DNA of 64,000 nt from Candidatus Ribeiella danica (GCA_016717335.1 JADKFS010000003.1:310001-374000), one strand, 5' to 3'; shown: positions 1 to 9,304, counted from the stretch's first letter. The notes: generated by a model from the sequence alone, not told the origin. Translations and numbers: made by a program.

Positions 1-581
1 AGCGCGACATGCTCGGCCGCGCGCACCCACAGGTCGTAGTCCTGCGCGCGCTGGTAGGACGAGTCGTACGCCAGCCCCAGCTCGGCGAAGAGCGACCGGC
101 GCATGATCGCCGCGGGGTGCGCCAGCACGTTCGCGAACAGCAGGTGGCAGCGGATGTCCGCGTCGTCGGACGGGTAGTGCTCGACGCCGTAGCCCAGCTC
201 GCCGATCTTCTGCACCCAGGCGCCGCAGATGCCGACGCGCGGGTTCGCTTGCATGAACGCGACCTGCCGCTCCAGCCGCTCCGGCAGGCTCACGTCGTCG
301 CCGTCCATCCTCGCGATGTACGCGCCGCGCGCCAGCGCCAGCCCCTCGTTCAGGCGGCGGGTCAGCCCGGCGTTCTCGCGGTTGCGAAAGAGCCTGATCC
401 GCGGGTCGCCCCGCGCGTATGCCTCCAGCAGCGCGCCGGTGCCGTCGGTCGAGCCGTCGTCGACGATCAGCAGCTCGAAGTCGCCAAACGTCTGGGCCAG
501 AATGCTGTCGATCGCCTCGGGCGCATAGGCCGCGCCGTTGTAGATCGGCATCAGTACGGTGACGGCGGGGTCGGTTGGCAA
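1..581 (-). CDS. Family 2 glycosyltransferase, 3' end cut by the window
   Basis: Read on the minus strand from a TTG start at 581, which has AGGAG nine bases upstream, and open to the window edge, so about 193 N-terminal residues are visible. The protein begins with a GT-A fold signature: VTVLMPIYNGA, then LLIVDDGSTDGTG, then an Asp-rich metal and nucleotide-sugar site ARMDGDD near residue 95, and QDYDLWVRA near the edge. Such enzymes move a sugar from a nucleotide-sugar to a glycan acceptor on the cytoplasmic face of the membrane. It is the last visible gene of a polysaccharide cluster and lies downstream of asnB across a repeat-filled gap. Donor and acceptor cannot be told. The non-ATG start is my choice; no ATG precedes the conserved VTVLMPIYN strand. 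Confidence 0.85.
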   Translation of the reverse strand, partial: MPTDPAVTVLMPIYNGAAYAPEAIDSILAQTFGDFELLIVDDGSTDGTGALLEAYARGDPRIRLFRNRENAGLTRRLNEGLALARGAYIARMDGDDVSLPERLERQVAFMQANPRVGICGAWVQKIGELGYGVEHYPSDDADIRCHLLFANVLAHPAAIMRRSLFAELGLAYDSSYQRAQDYDLWVRAAEHVA

Positions 582-598
582 GCGTTGTGCTCCTTCGT

Positions 599-698
599 TG
601 GGGCTTGGGACTTGGGGCTTGGGACTTGGGACTTGGGATCGAGCATCGCTTTGTCACCTTGTCACCTTGTCACCTTGTCACCTTGTCACCTTGTCACT
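599..698. repeat. Two short tandem repeat arrays (GGGCTTGGGACTT type and TTGTCACC x6)
   Basis: The first half alternates GGGCTTGG and GGACTTGG units (about 600-637). The second half is six head-to-tail copies of the 8-mer TTGTCACC (651-698, last copy imperfect). The second array overlaps the 3' end of asnB: on the minus strand the units read AAGGTGACA and supply its last codons and TGA stop. The same 8-mer family recurs near 12.7, 39.5, 46.5 and 56.0 kb, and the first type recurs inside the sucB gene. Confidence 0.85.
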
Positions 699-2500
699 CC
701 AGGGTGTTGGTCGAGCCACAGCGCCAGCACGAGCAAGATCCATGTGCGGTAGTCGCCTCGCTGAGCGGCGGCGCGGGTCTGCTCGAACGGCAGCAGCGCG
801 AACAGCTTCTGCGCGGGGTCGTCCAGGTACTGCCGCTTGAGCGCCCGCACGCCGTCGCGCCGCAGCCACTGTTGGACCGGCGCGCCGAAGCCCTGCTTGC
901 CGCGCGCCCGCACCGACGCGGGCCAGTCCGCCGCGAAGGCCCGCCGCATGATCAGCTTGTCCTGGCTGGAGCTGATCTTCAGGCGCGCGGGCAGACCGGC
1001 GCAGAAGGTCGCGAAGTCGACATCCAGGAACGGCGCGCGCAGCTCAAGCCCGTGGGCCATCGAGGCGCGGTCGATCTTGACCAGGATGTCGCCGGGCATG
1101 TAGTCCTGCAGGTCCATCCGCAGCGCGTCGTCGAGCGTGGCGCCTTCGGGCCGCTCCGGCGCGAACGTCGGCTGGGCCGGCGGCCGCAGCCCGAACGCGG
1201 CCAGCTCGGCGTCGCCGAAGTACTGCTTCTGGCCGAGGTGCGCCTCCGCCAGCGAGGCGTAGCGCCGCCGGTAGACCATCCCGCCGATCCGCTCCCGCAG
1301 CGCCGGCTGCGCCGAGAGCTTGTTGGCCGCGCGCAGCATGAAGAACAGCCAGTCCTGGTCGCTCAGCCGGCCTTGCATGTGCAGCAGCGGCTTGTACCAG
1401 CTGTAGCCGCCCAGCAGCTCGTCGCCGCCGTCGCCGGTCAGCACGACCTTGACGTGCTGGCGGGCCTGCCGGGCGATCAGGTAGGTCGGGATGTTCGAGG
1501 AGTCGGCCAGCGGCTCGTCGTAGATCGCCTGCATCGTCACCAGCAGCTCGGCGATGTCGGGCCGGTCGTCGGCCAGCTCGCTGTGCTCGGTCTGGTACTG
1601 CCGCGCCACCTCGCGCGCGAACGGCAGCTCGTTCACGCCGCTCTCGAAGCCGAACGAGAAGGTCTTCAGCCCGGCCTGGTGCCGGCTCGCCGCGGCGACG
1701 ACGGTGGACGAGTCGAGCCCGCCGCTCAGGAAGGCGCCCACCGGCACATCGGCCACCAGCTGCCGCGCGACGGCCTGGTCGAACAGCTGCCGGAACTGCT
1801 CGGTCGCCTCGCCCAGCGCGATCCGCTCGTCGACCGGCGGCAGCCGCCAGTAGCGCTCGACCGTGACCTTGCCGTCTTTGTAGCGCAGCAGGTGGGCCGG
1901 CGGCAGCGTGTGGACGTTGCGGTAGATCGTCTGGTACGGGTGGACGTACAGGTACTTCAGGTAGTGCGCGATCGCGTCGCCGTCGAGCGCCGGCTCGAGC
2001 AGGCCGGAGGCGAGCAGCGACTTGATCTCCGAGGCGAACAGCAGCTCGCCGCGCGGGCCGAAGGCGTAGTAGAACGGCTTCTCGCCGAAGCGGTCGCGCG
2101 CGCACAGCAGCTCCTGCGCGGCGTCGTCCCAGATCGCGAAGGCAAACATGCCCGGCAGCCGATCGAGCAGCCCCGCGCCGTAGCGCTCGTACAGCGCCAG
2201 GATGACCTCGGTGTCGGAGGTCGTGCGAAACGGGTAGTCCCCGAGCGACTGGCGGATCGACTTGTAGCCGTAGATCTCGCCGTTGAAGGTGATGCCCACC
2301 GGCGCGAGCGGGGCGAGCATTGGCTGCTGCCCGGCGCGCAGGTCGACGATGCTCAGGCGGGTGTGGCCCAGCGCGCAGCTGCCGAAGCAGTGCGCGCCCG
2401 AGCCGTCCGGCCCGCGGTGGCCCAGCCGCTCGACCATGCGCCGGAGCGGCTCGGCGTACTGCTGCGCGCCCGGCGCGACGATCCCGGCGATTCCACACAT
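686..2500 (-). CDS. asnB: Asparagine synthase (glutamine-hydrolysing)
   Basis: 604 residues, full length for the family. Cys2 of the MCGIAGIV start is the class II glutamine amidotransferase nucleophile; RLSIVDL (49-55), FNGEIYG (72-78) and the DTEVIL segment line the glutamine site. The synthetase half carries the ATP-pyrophosphatase loop LSGGLDSS (258-265) and a later TGDGGDELLGGY motif. The enzyme transfers glutamine amide nitrogen to a carboxylate; within polysaccharide clusters AsnB-like enzymes often amidate sugar acids, so the substrate here may be a glycan precursor and not free aspartate (inference). The ATG lies one base after the stop of the upstream glycosyltransferase, so the two are co-transcribed. 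The last residues GVTR and the TGA stop are made by the TTGTCACC repeat array. Confidence 0.95.
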   Translation of the reverse strand: MCGIAGIVAPGAQQYAEPLRRMVERLGHRGPDGSGAHCFGSCALGHTRLSIVDLRAGQQPMLAPLAPVGITFNGEIYGYKSIRQSLGDYPFRTTSDTEVILALYERYGAGLLDRLPGMFAFAIWDDAAQELLCARDRFGEKPFYYAFGPRGELLFASEIKSLLASGLLEPALDGDAIAHYLKYLYVHPYQTIYRNVHTLPPAHLLRYKDGKVTVERYWRLPPVDERIALGEATEQFRQLFDQAVARQLVADVPVGAFLSGGLDSSTVVAAASRHQAGLKTFSFGFESGVNELPFAREVARQYQTEHSELADDRPDIAELLVTMQAIYDEPLADSSNIPTYLIARQARQHVKVVLTGDGGDELLGGYSWYKPLLHMQGRLSDQDWLFFMLRAANKLSAQPALRERIGGMVYRRRYASLAEAHLGQKQYFGDAELAAFGLRPPAQPTFAPERPEGATLDDALRMDLQDYMPGDILVKIDRASMAHGLELRAPFLDVDFATFCAGLPARLKISSSQDKLIMRRAFAADWPASVRARGKQGFGAPVQQWLRRDGVRALKRQYLDDPAQKLFALLPFEQTRAAAQRGDYRTWILLVLALWLDQHPGVTR

Positions 2501-2501
2501 G

Positions 2502-3527
2502 CTATGTGATCCCTGCTGCGCTCAAGACGCGCTCGATCCGGTGCTTCCAGAGGTGCTCGGCGGCGGTCCGGCGCGCGTAGGCCGCGGCGATCTTCGCGCG
2601 CGCGCGCTCGTTCTCGAGGTAGAAGCGGGCCTGGTCGGCGCACTCCTCCAGGCTCTCGAACGGCACGTACTCCTTGCCCGGCTCGTAGTAGCTGTCCAGG
2701 TAGGGCGCCCGGTGCGCCAGCATCAGCGTGCCGCTCAGCCCCATATCGAACACGCGGCTCTTGATCTGGCGCACGTTGTCCTGCGAGCTGTCGAGCGGCG
2801 TGAACGAGATCTTCGAGCGGTTCCACAGCGCGTTGACCTGCTCGAAGCTGATTACGCTCAGCTCGTCGGCCAGCCCCGGCAGCGCGTACTTCAGGATCGC
2901 GCGCTGCAGCGCGCGCTGTGCCCGTTTGACTCGGTCTTCGGCGGGCGCGGCCGGCAGCGCGACGTTGCGCGTCCCTTTGCCGAACGCGCGCAGGTCAGCG
3001 CGCCGGGCCAGCCAGCGGATCTGCGGCGCGCGCGAGCCGTACACCTGCCCGACGAAGCTAAAGTCGATATCCTTGCGGGTGGCCCGACCATCCCAGAACC
3101 CGGTGCAGGCCCACTGCGCGTGCAGCAGGTTCGGCACCGCGGCCCGGCTGCGCTCGTACACCTCGGGGCTGTTCGTCACCATGTAGCTGTACCAGGCGGC
3201 CCGCGGCTGGGAATAGCTCTCCCAGCGCCACTCGTCGTCGCTGTTCCAGCCGATCACCGGGCTGTGGCGCGCCGCCTCGGCCAGCGTCTCCCGGTTGAAC
3301 TCGTCCTTGTGCGTGGCGATGAAGACCGCGTCGTAGCCGCCGCCGCGCACGGTCGAGACGAACGCGCGCCGCATCTGCTCGGGGCCGATCGCCGTCGCGG
3401 TCAGGTAGTCAAAGAAGTCGACCGTGTGCCCGAGCGACTCGGGCACCCTGTAGAGATAGTAGAACTGCGGCTCGATCCCGCGGACGCTGCCGTAGTAGTG
3501 GTACGATGTGCAGACGAGCAGTCTCAT
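2502..3527 (-). CDS. CgeB-like glycosyltransferase
   Basis: 341 residues starting at the ATG at 3527, which overlaps the stop of the upstream gene in an ATGA junction. The frame stays open far upstream (to 6149), but that part only shadows other genes. The N-terminal part (MRLLVCTSYHYYGSVRG) and the C-terminal part (SRVFDMGLSGTLMLAH, then FESLEECADQARFYLEN and a basic helix) match the layout of CgeB/DUF3880 proteins, in which a C-terminal glycosyltransferase 1-like domain binds the nucleotide sugar. Expected role: cytoplasmic glycosyl transfer during surface glycan assembly. Assignment rests on domain architecture and the neighbourhood; donor and acceptor are unknown. Confidence 0.75.
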   Translation of the reverse strand: MRLLVCTSYHYYGSVRGIEPQFYYLYRVPESLGHTVDFFDYLTATAIGPEQMRRAFVSTVRGGGYDAVFIATHKDEFNRETLAEAARHSPVIGWNSDDEWRWESYSQPRAAWYSYMVTNSPEVYERSRAAVPNLLHAQWACTGFWDGRATRKDIDFSFVGQVYGSRAPQIRWLARRADLRAFGKGTRNVALPAAPAEDRVKRAQRALQRAILKYALPGLADELSVISFEQVNALWNRSKISFTPLDSSQDNVRQIKSRVFDMGLSGTLMLAHRAPYLDSYYEPGKEYVPFESLEECADQARFYLENERARAKIAAAYARRTAAEHLWKHRIERVLSAAGIT

Positions 3528-4555
3528 AGCGCGGCGGACTCCTGTGTGCCGCCCACGACGCCGGCGAACGACGTCGCGCCCCAGGCGACCTGGCGGATCT
3601 CGCGGCAGCCCGCCGCCGCAAACCAGCCGCGCACCTCCTCGGCCGTGTGGGTCGAGGCGAACGTCGGCGTGATCGCGTCGAACACGTCGAGGATGCGCCA
3701 GCGCGCGTCGGGCAGGTTCAGGCTCACGAGCGCGTACTTCTCCAGGTAGCCGGCCAGCCGCCGGGCGCCGCGGATCTTGCGGGCCAGCGCGAGCGGGTAG
3801 TACAGCCCGTAGGCCGCGAACGAGGTGTACCACAGCGCCAGGGTCAGCGCCACCCTTGCCCCGAAGCGCGCGCGGGCCGCGTTCACCAGCCCGCGGTACA
3901 GCGCGACCGACGGGTAGTCGTAGAAGCTGCCCTGCTGGTAGACCGAGCAGGCGATCCGGCCGCCCGGCCGGATCACGCCGGCCAATGCCCGCAGCCCGGC
4001 CGCCGGGGCGGGCGTGTGGTGCAGCACGCCGATCGAGTAGCCGACGTCGAAGGCCGCGCGCGCGAGCGGCGGGTGCAGCACGTCGCCTTGGACGATCAGC
4101 ACCTTCGGGTCGCCCCGGAAGTTCTCGCGCGCCGACTCGACCGCGACGCTCATGTCGAGGCCCACGGCGGTCGCGCCGGCGCCGCGCGCCAGGTCGAGAA
4201 AGCGGCCCGGCCCGCAGCCGAACTCGACTGCCAGCTGCCCCTTCAGGTCGGCCGGCGCCAGCCCGGTGATCGTCTCGAACATCCGGCGGGTGTGGCCGGC
4301 CATCGGCCGGCCGGCGTTCTCGCGCTCGAACTGGACCCGCGACCACTTGTGCCACTCGTAGCCGAAGCTGCCGGCGTAGTGCTCCTGGTCGACGAAGCGC
4401 GGGATGCCGCCGACGATCGGGTACTGGTGGCCGCCGAGCGCGCTGGTGAGCCGGCCGCTCCTGACGCTCCGGTCCTCGAACAGCTCGTCGACCTGCAGCC
4501 GGAGCTCCGACCCGGTCCGCGGGCAGCGCAGGAGCGGCAGAAAAGTTGGGTGCAT
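3524..4555 (-). CDS. SAM-dependent methyltransferase with N-terminal Trm112-like segment
   Basis: 343 residues. Residues 1-60 (LLRCPRTGSELRLQ, then YPIVGGIPRFV) resemble the short Trm112-like zinc-ribbon segment often fused to methyltransferases, although only one Cys of the usual set is obvious. The Rossmann core follows: SAM motif I VEFGCGPGRFLDLARG near residue 110, VLIVQGDVLHPPL, then IGVLHHTPAPAAGL. C-terminal residues form a longer, partly hydrophobic lid. The gene begins 15 bases after the SDR gene and its stop overlaps the start of the CgeB-like gene, so it is within the polysaccharide operon. A role in methylating a sugar or glycan end is inferred from context; the substrate is unknown. 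Confidence 0.8.
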   Translation of the reverse strand: MHPTFLPLLRCPRTGSELRLQVDELFEDRSVRSGRLTSALGGHQYPIVGGIPRFVDQEHYAGSFGYEWHKWSRVQFERENAGRPMAGHTRRMFETITGLAPADLKGQLAVEFGCGPGRFLDLARGAGATAVGLDMSVAVESARENFRGDPKVLIVQGDVLHPPLARAAFDVGYSIGVLHHTPAPAAGLRALAGVIRPGGRIACSVYQQGSFYDYPSVALYRGLVNAARARFGARVALTLALWYTSFAAYGLYYPLALARKIRGARRLAGYLEKYALVSLNLPDARWRILDVFDAITPTFASTHTAEEVRGWFAAAGCREIRQVAWGATSFAGVVGGTQESAAL

Positions 4556-4570
4556 CGCGGCTCCTCGTCG

Positions 4571-5629
<1,059 letters not shown>

Positions 5630-5632
5630 GCT

Positions 5633-6355
5633 CTACTCCTGGTCTGTGTGAATGGTGCTGTGCTTTCTCGCCAGGATGTGACAGCCGAAGTGCAGCAGCT
5701 CCGCTGAGCCGCGATCCTTGCGCGAGAAGCGCTCGAGCGCGCGCAGCAGCACGCGCAGCGCGACCTTCTCCCATGGCCGCAGCCGCTCGCCGCCGTAGCG
5801 CGCCGCGATGGCGGGCGTGCGGCGCAGCTCCTGGGCCACGTACTCGAAGAAGTTGCCGTTGGTCTGGAAGTCGACGATCTCCAGGCCGTGCAGCTTCAGG
5901 TAGTGCTCGTAGAAGTAGCGGCTGAAGCCGGTGTAGTAGTGGTACGGCGCGAAGTGCGTGATGCTGCAGAACGGCGCGGTCAGCACCAGGTAGCCGCCCG
6001 GCTTCAGCAGCCGCGCCAGCTCGCGCAGCGCCTCGGCCGGGTGCGGGATATGCTCGATCACCTCGGTGCACATCACCGCGTCGAAGGACTGGTCCGGCGC
6101 GGGGATCGCCGCGATGTCGCCGACGATGTCGAGCCGGCTCTGGTCCCACGCGCCCGTCTGCAGCCCGGCGCCGTCGCCCTTGCCGTCGTACTGCGCGAAG
6201 TCCTGCGCCACGTACTGCAGGTGGCCGCAGAAGCGCTTGAACTGCTGCTCGCCCGCGCCGGCGTCCAGGATGCGGCCGCCGGCCGGGATCTGCCCCAGCG
6301 CCTGCTCGATCCAGGCGACCCGGTTCGATTGGTTGTAGGTTCCTACGTGCGTCAT
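5633..6355 (-). CDS. Class I SAM-dependent methyltransferase
   Basis: 240 residues. SAM motif I is GGRILDAGAGEQQFKRF (about 26-42), followed by FAQYDGKGDG, the acidic strand DIVGDIAAIP, and the post-motif region SFDAVMCTEVIEHIPHPAE, LARLLKPGGYLVLTAPF that is typical of Methyltransf_11 enzymes. The ATG at 6355 overlaps the stop of the upstream gene by 4 bases, so translation is probably coupled. It is one of four consecutive methyltransferase-like genes (3524-7795). Expected role is methylation of a sugar or glycan intermediate in the cytoplasm; no substrate-specific residues can be read. Confidence 0.85.
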   Translation of the reverse strand: MTHVGTYNQSNRVAWIEQALGQIPAGGRILDAGAGEQQFKRFCGHLQYVAQDFAQYDGKGDGAGLQTGAWDQSRLDIVGDIAAIPAPDQSFDAVMCTEVIEHIPHPAEALRELARLLKPGGYLVLTAPFCSITHFAPYHYYTGFSRYFYEHYLKLHGLEIVDFQTNGNFFEYVAQELRRTPAIAARYGGERLRPWEKVALRVLLRALERFSRKDRGSAELLHFGCHILARKHSTIHTDQE

Positions 6356-7104
6356 CGCTCTTTCTTGAACCAGAAGCAGCCGCAGCCGTACGTCTGCGCG
6401 TCGGCCTGCGCCTGCGTCGCGTTTTCGATCAGCCCGCCGTACAGCGCCAGGTCGGGCACCAGCGCGAACTCCTGCAGCGCCAGCCCGGCGAAGGCGCTCA
6501 CGACCTGCTGGAACGAGTAGATCCGGTGGGCGTTGAACATCAGCCGCGGCCGGCCGACCGGCGTGACGAACAGCAGCGACCCGCCGGGGGCCAGCACGCG
6601 CCGCAGCTCGGCGATCGCCTTCAGGTCGCCGTCCGGGTCAATCGGGTCGCCGTAGCGCCCCAGGCCGATGTGCTCGATCGTGTGCATGCACGAGAGCGAC
6701 TCGACGCTGCCGCTCTCGAACGGCAGCGCCAGCAGGTCGGCGAACTCCGCCGAGAGGTTGCTCAGGTGCAGGTCGGCCGGCCGGTAGTCGTAGAACTTGA
6801 CCGGCACGAACGCCGAGACGATCGAGCAGAAGTGCAGCGTCGAGGAGATGTCGACGTGCACCGCCGGGCGCGTGCGCGCCAGCACCCGCGCCGCCCAGGC
6901 CGGGTGATAGACATAATGTCTGTCGAACGACGTGCTCGTGGTCCGGTCGCTCAGAAACGGGTAGCGATCCTTCCAGCGCACTGGGAAGCGCCGGTCGACC
7001 GACAGCCGCTCGAAGCGGCGGTACTGGCCGACGAACCGCGCGTACTGGAGCCAGTGGCGCACGGATGTCGCGCCGGGTATGCGCTTCAGAATGTTGACCA
7101 TCAC
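6352..7104 (-). CDS. DUF268-type methyltransferase-like protein
   Basis: 250 residues. The first 85 residues hold a basic membrane-proximal region and TSFDRHYVYHPAWAARVL. The core VHVDISSTLHFCSIVSAFVPV is followed by the diagnostic stretch SCMHTIEHIGLGRYGDPID and LRRVLAPGGSLLFVTPVG, which is the DUF268 signature; this family keeps a methyltransferase fold but lacks the canonical glycine-rich SAM loop, here replaced by VDISS. It ends WFKKER. The gene overlaps the next methyltransferase by 4 bases and follows the previous one by a single base. It may methylate glycans or may be a non-canonical member; I do not know its reaction. Confidence 0.75.
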   Translation of the reverse strand: MMVNILKRIPGATSVRHWLQYARFVGQYRRFERLSVDRRFPVRWKDRYPFLSDRTTSTSFDRHYVYHPAWAARVLARTRPAVHVDISSTLHFCSIVSAFVPVKFYDYRPADLHLSNLSAEFADLLALPFESGSVESLSCMHTIEHIGLGRYGDPIDPDGDLKAIAELRRVLAPGGSLLFVTPVGRPRLMFNAHRIYSFQQVVSAFAGLALQEFALVPDLALYGGLIENATQAQADAQTYGCGCFWFKKER

Positions 7105-7105
7105 G

Positions 7106-7795
7106 CTAGCCCCGCTGCCGAAGCCTGGACTTGACGCCGTAGTACACGCGCTGGGCCTGCCCGCGCAGCCCCGGCTTGCCGCCAGACGGCTGGGCCGCCT
7201 GCCAGCGTGCGGTGGCGAGATCCTGCAGGTAGCCCGCCAGATCCGCGCGCGCGTGGGCCGGCGCCGCCACGACCACGTCGTCGACCACGGCGACGTAGCG
7301 GTCGTGGCGCTGGCTGAGCCGGCCGATCACCGCCGTGATATCGGGCCACTGCTCGGCGCGGTGCGGGCGCGGCGGCGGCGCGAGAAACAGGCGCGCGTCG
7401 TCGATCAGGATGAAGCTGTCGGCGCGCGTCTGGTCGATGATCGCGATCTCGTCCAGCACGGGGCACTCGTCGCCCGCGCCGTACGTCTGCCCGCCGCTCC
7501 AGTGCGCGTCGAGCCAGAACAGGCTCGGCGCGTCGAGCTGCGCCACGACCTCGGCCAGCTTCTCGCGGGTGTGGCCGTACAGGAACGAGATGTTGCCCAG
7601 GCCGCCGTGCGTCGCGAGCGCCTGCCGGTAGATCGGCTCAGCGAACTCGATCGTGAACACGCGCTTGAAATGCCGGCTGGCCCAGGCCGCCGTGCTGCCC
7701 TGGAACGTGCCGGTCTCCACGAAGTTCGGGATGGCATATCGCTCGAGCAGGTGGAGAATAAGAAACTCTGGCGGCCCCTGCCGGATGTCTCCCAT
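7106..7795 (-). CDS. Methyltransferase-fold protein of the glycan cluster
   Basis: 229 residues from the ATG at 7795, which has AGGAG seven bases upstream. A longer frame reaches 7918 but its extra 41 residues are translated palindrome DNA, so I reject that start. NFVETGTFQGSTAAWAS is a variant SAM-binding loop, followed by VFTIEFAEPIYRQAL, LFWLDAHWSGG and DSFILIDDARLF, a pattern seen in FkbM/TylF-neighbouring methyltransferase-like proteins of polysaccharide clusters. It lies downstream of the exporter ATPase across two strong hairpins (7834-7908), so its expression may be set apart from the ABC genes. The substrate is unknown. Confidence 0.7.
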   Translation of the reverse strand: MGDIRQGPPEFLILHLLERYAIPNFVETGTFQGSTAAWASRHFKRVFTIEFAEPIYRQALATHGGLGNISFLYGHTREKLAEVVAQLDAPSLFWLDAHWSGGQTYGAGDECPVLDEIAIIDQTRADSFILIDDARLFLAPPPRPHRAEQWPDITAVIGRLSQRHDRYVAVVDDVVVAAPAHARADLAGYLQDLATARWQAAQPSGGKPGLRGQAQRVYYGVKSRLRQRG

Positions 7796-7833
7796 CGACC
7801 GACTCCTATCATACCAGCTTCGCTTGATTATGT

Positions 7834-7908
7834 TTTCTGTTGGGCTGCGTGGCTTCGCCACGCAGCCCAACAGAAAGGATTTTCCGGGGGCGGCGAAGCC
7901 GCCCCCGG
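7834..7908. repeat. Two adjacent perfect palindromes with triloops
   Basis: The first has 20-base arms, 7834-7853 and 7857-7876, around a TTC loop; the arm contains TGTTGGGCTGCGTGGC. The second has 11-base arms, 7884-7894 and 7898-7908, around a GAA loop. They fill the gap between the exporter ATPase stop (7934) and the next start (7795), where they would fold in the mRNA and could end or stabilise the transcript. They belong to a window-wide set of palindromes with unrelated arms. Confidence 0.85.
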
Positions 7909-7933
7909 TCCCCGCCATAAATGGTGCTTGCCC

Positions 7934-9190
7934 TTAGCCAACTCGAACGATCTCGCTCGCCTGGACGCTGCGCAGCAGGCCCGACCCCGACGCGCGCAGC
8001 GGCTGCTCGCCCTGCGCGATCTCGCTGATCGAGACGTGCCCGACCCGCGGGACATAGTAGATCGCCCGGCCGTGGGTCGACAGCCCGACCGCGAACTGCA
8101 GGTCGCAGGCCGCCAGCGGCAGGTCGCACGTGAACGTCACGCTGTAGCGGCCGGCCGGCAGATCGTTTGGCTGCGACCAGTAGGTGATGATCGGGAACGA
8201 GTCGATCGTCGTGATGCCAACCGCCGCGACGGCCTGCTCGACCGGGCGGCTGAGCTCAAATTCGAGCGTGAGCCGCCACGGCTCGCCGAGCCGGAACTCG
8301 GCCTGCGGGCGCCCGTCGATCGTGCCGAAGCCCAGCCGGGTCGCCTGGCCGGCCGCGCCCGGCCCGCTGCGCGGCAGCTCGACGCTGGTCGAAAGATCCT
8401 CGGCGCTGGCGACCAGGTAGTGCGAGATCACCTGCTCGGTCGGCCCGGCCAGCTCGATCTGGCCGGCGCGCAGCAAGATCGCGTCGGTGCAGAGCGTGCG
8501 GATCGCGGCCATATTGTGGCTGACGAACAGCACCGTGCGGCCCTGCCGGGCGACATCCTCCATCTTGCCGAGGCACTTCTTCTGGAACTGCGCGTCGCCG
8601 ACCGCCAGCACCTCGTCGACGATCAAGATCTCCGGGTCGAGGTGCGCCGCGACCGCGAAGGCCAGCCGCAGGTACATGCCGCTGGAGTAGTGCTTGACCG
8701 GCGTGTCGATGAAGCGCTCGACCTCGGCGAACGCCACGATCTCGTCGAACTTGCGCTCGATCTCGGCGCGCTTCATGCCCAGGATCGTGCCGTTGAGGAA
8801 GATATTCTCCTGGCCGGTCAGCTCGGGGTGGAAGCCGGTGCCGACCTCCAGCAGCGTGCCGACGCGCCCACGCAGCTCGGCGCGGCCCTCGGTCGGCTCG
8901 GTGATGCGCGAGAGGATCTTCAGCAGCGTGCTCTTGCCCGCGCCGTTGCGGCCGATAATGCCCACGACCTCGCCGCGCCGGACCTCAAACGACACATCCT
9001 TGAGCGCCCAGAACTCGTCCGAACGTTGGAACGTTTTCACGTTGGAACGTTGGAACGTCGATTTGATGCGACGGAATGGCGCCGACGCCGCGCCGGCCAG
9101 CGTGTCGCGCAGCGTCTTGTAGCGCTCCTGCGGCCCGCCGATCGTGTACTGTTTGCTCAGGTTGGAGACCCGGATGGCGATATCGCTCAT
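7934..9190 (-). CDS. O-antigen/polysaccharide ABC exporter, ATP-binding subunit
   Basis: 418 residues from the ATG at 9190 (SDIAIRVSNLSKQY). The frame remains open to 9301, but that stretch is palindrome DNA and is rejected. Walker A is GRNGAGKSTLLK, the signature is YSSGMYLRLAFAVAA, Walker B is ILIVDEVLAVGD, and the H-loop is VLFVSHNMAAI; the last 160 residues match a Wzt C-terminal carbohydrate-recognition domain (beta-rich, GRAIYYVPRVGHVSI). With the permease upstream it exports a finished glycan across the inner membrane. Residues about 45-60 (STFQRSNVKTFQRSDEF) are encoded by a GTTGGAACG tandem repeat that lengthens the loop before the Walker A strand. No clear Shine-Dalgarno is seen; a strong hairpin ends 14 bases before the ATG. 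Confidence 0.92.
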   Translation of the reverse strand: MSDIAIRVSNLSKQYTIGGPQERYKTLRDTLAGAASAPFRRIKSTFQRSNVKTFQRSDEFWALKDVSFEVRRGEVVGIIGRNGAGKSTLLKILSRITEPTEGRAELRGRVGTLLEVGTGFHPELTGQENIFLNGTILGMKRAEIERKFDEIVAFAEVERFIDTPVKHYSSGMYLRLAFAVAAHLDPEILIVDEVLAVGDAQFQKKCLGKMEDVARQGRTVLFVSHNMAAIRTLCTDAILLRAGQIELAGPTEQVISHYLVASAEDLSTSVELPRSGPGAAGQATRLGFGTIDGRPQAEFRLGEPWRLTLEFELSRPVEQAVAAVGITTIDSFPIITYWSQPNDLPAGRYSVTFTCDLPLAACDLQFAVGLSTHGRAIYYVPRVGHVSISEIAQGEQPLRASGSGLLRSVQASEIVRVG

Positions 9191-9204
9191 ATGTTTATAT
9201 TGAT

Positions 9205-9296
9205 CCAGTGGTGGGGTGCAGGGGCGGCGCAGCCGCCCCTGCACCCCACCACTGGGGAGGTCTGGCGGGGCCTTTGGCCCCGCCAGACCTCCCCAG
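9205..9296. repeat. Two abutting perfect palindromes between the two exporter genes
   Basis: Palindrome one: 24-base arms 9205-9228 and 9232-9255 around a GCA loop. Palindrome two: 21-base arms 9252-9272 and 9276-9296 around a TTT loop. The two overlap by four bases. They occupy almost the entire gap between the permease stop (9305) and the ATPase start (9190). Neither arm resembles the arms of the pair at 7834-7908. Confidence 0.9.
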
Positions 9297-9304
9297 CTCA
9301 ATCT

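Noticed and set aside
7796..7918. N-terminal extension of the methyltransferase at 7106
   Set aside because: The 41 extra residues are encoded by the two palindromes; a good AGGAG site precedes the ATG at 7795.
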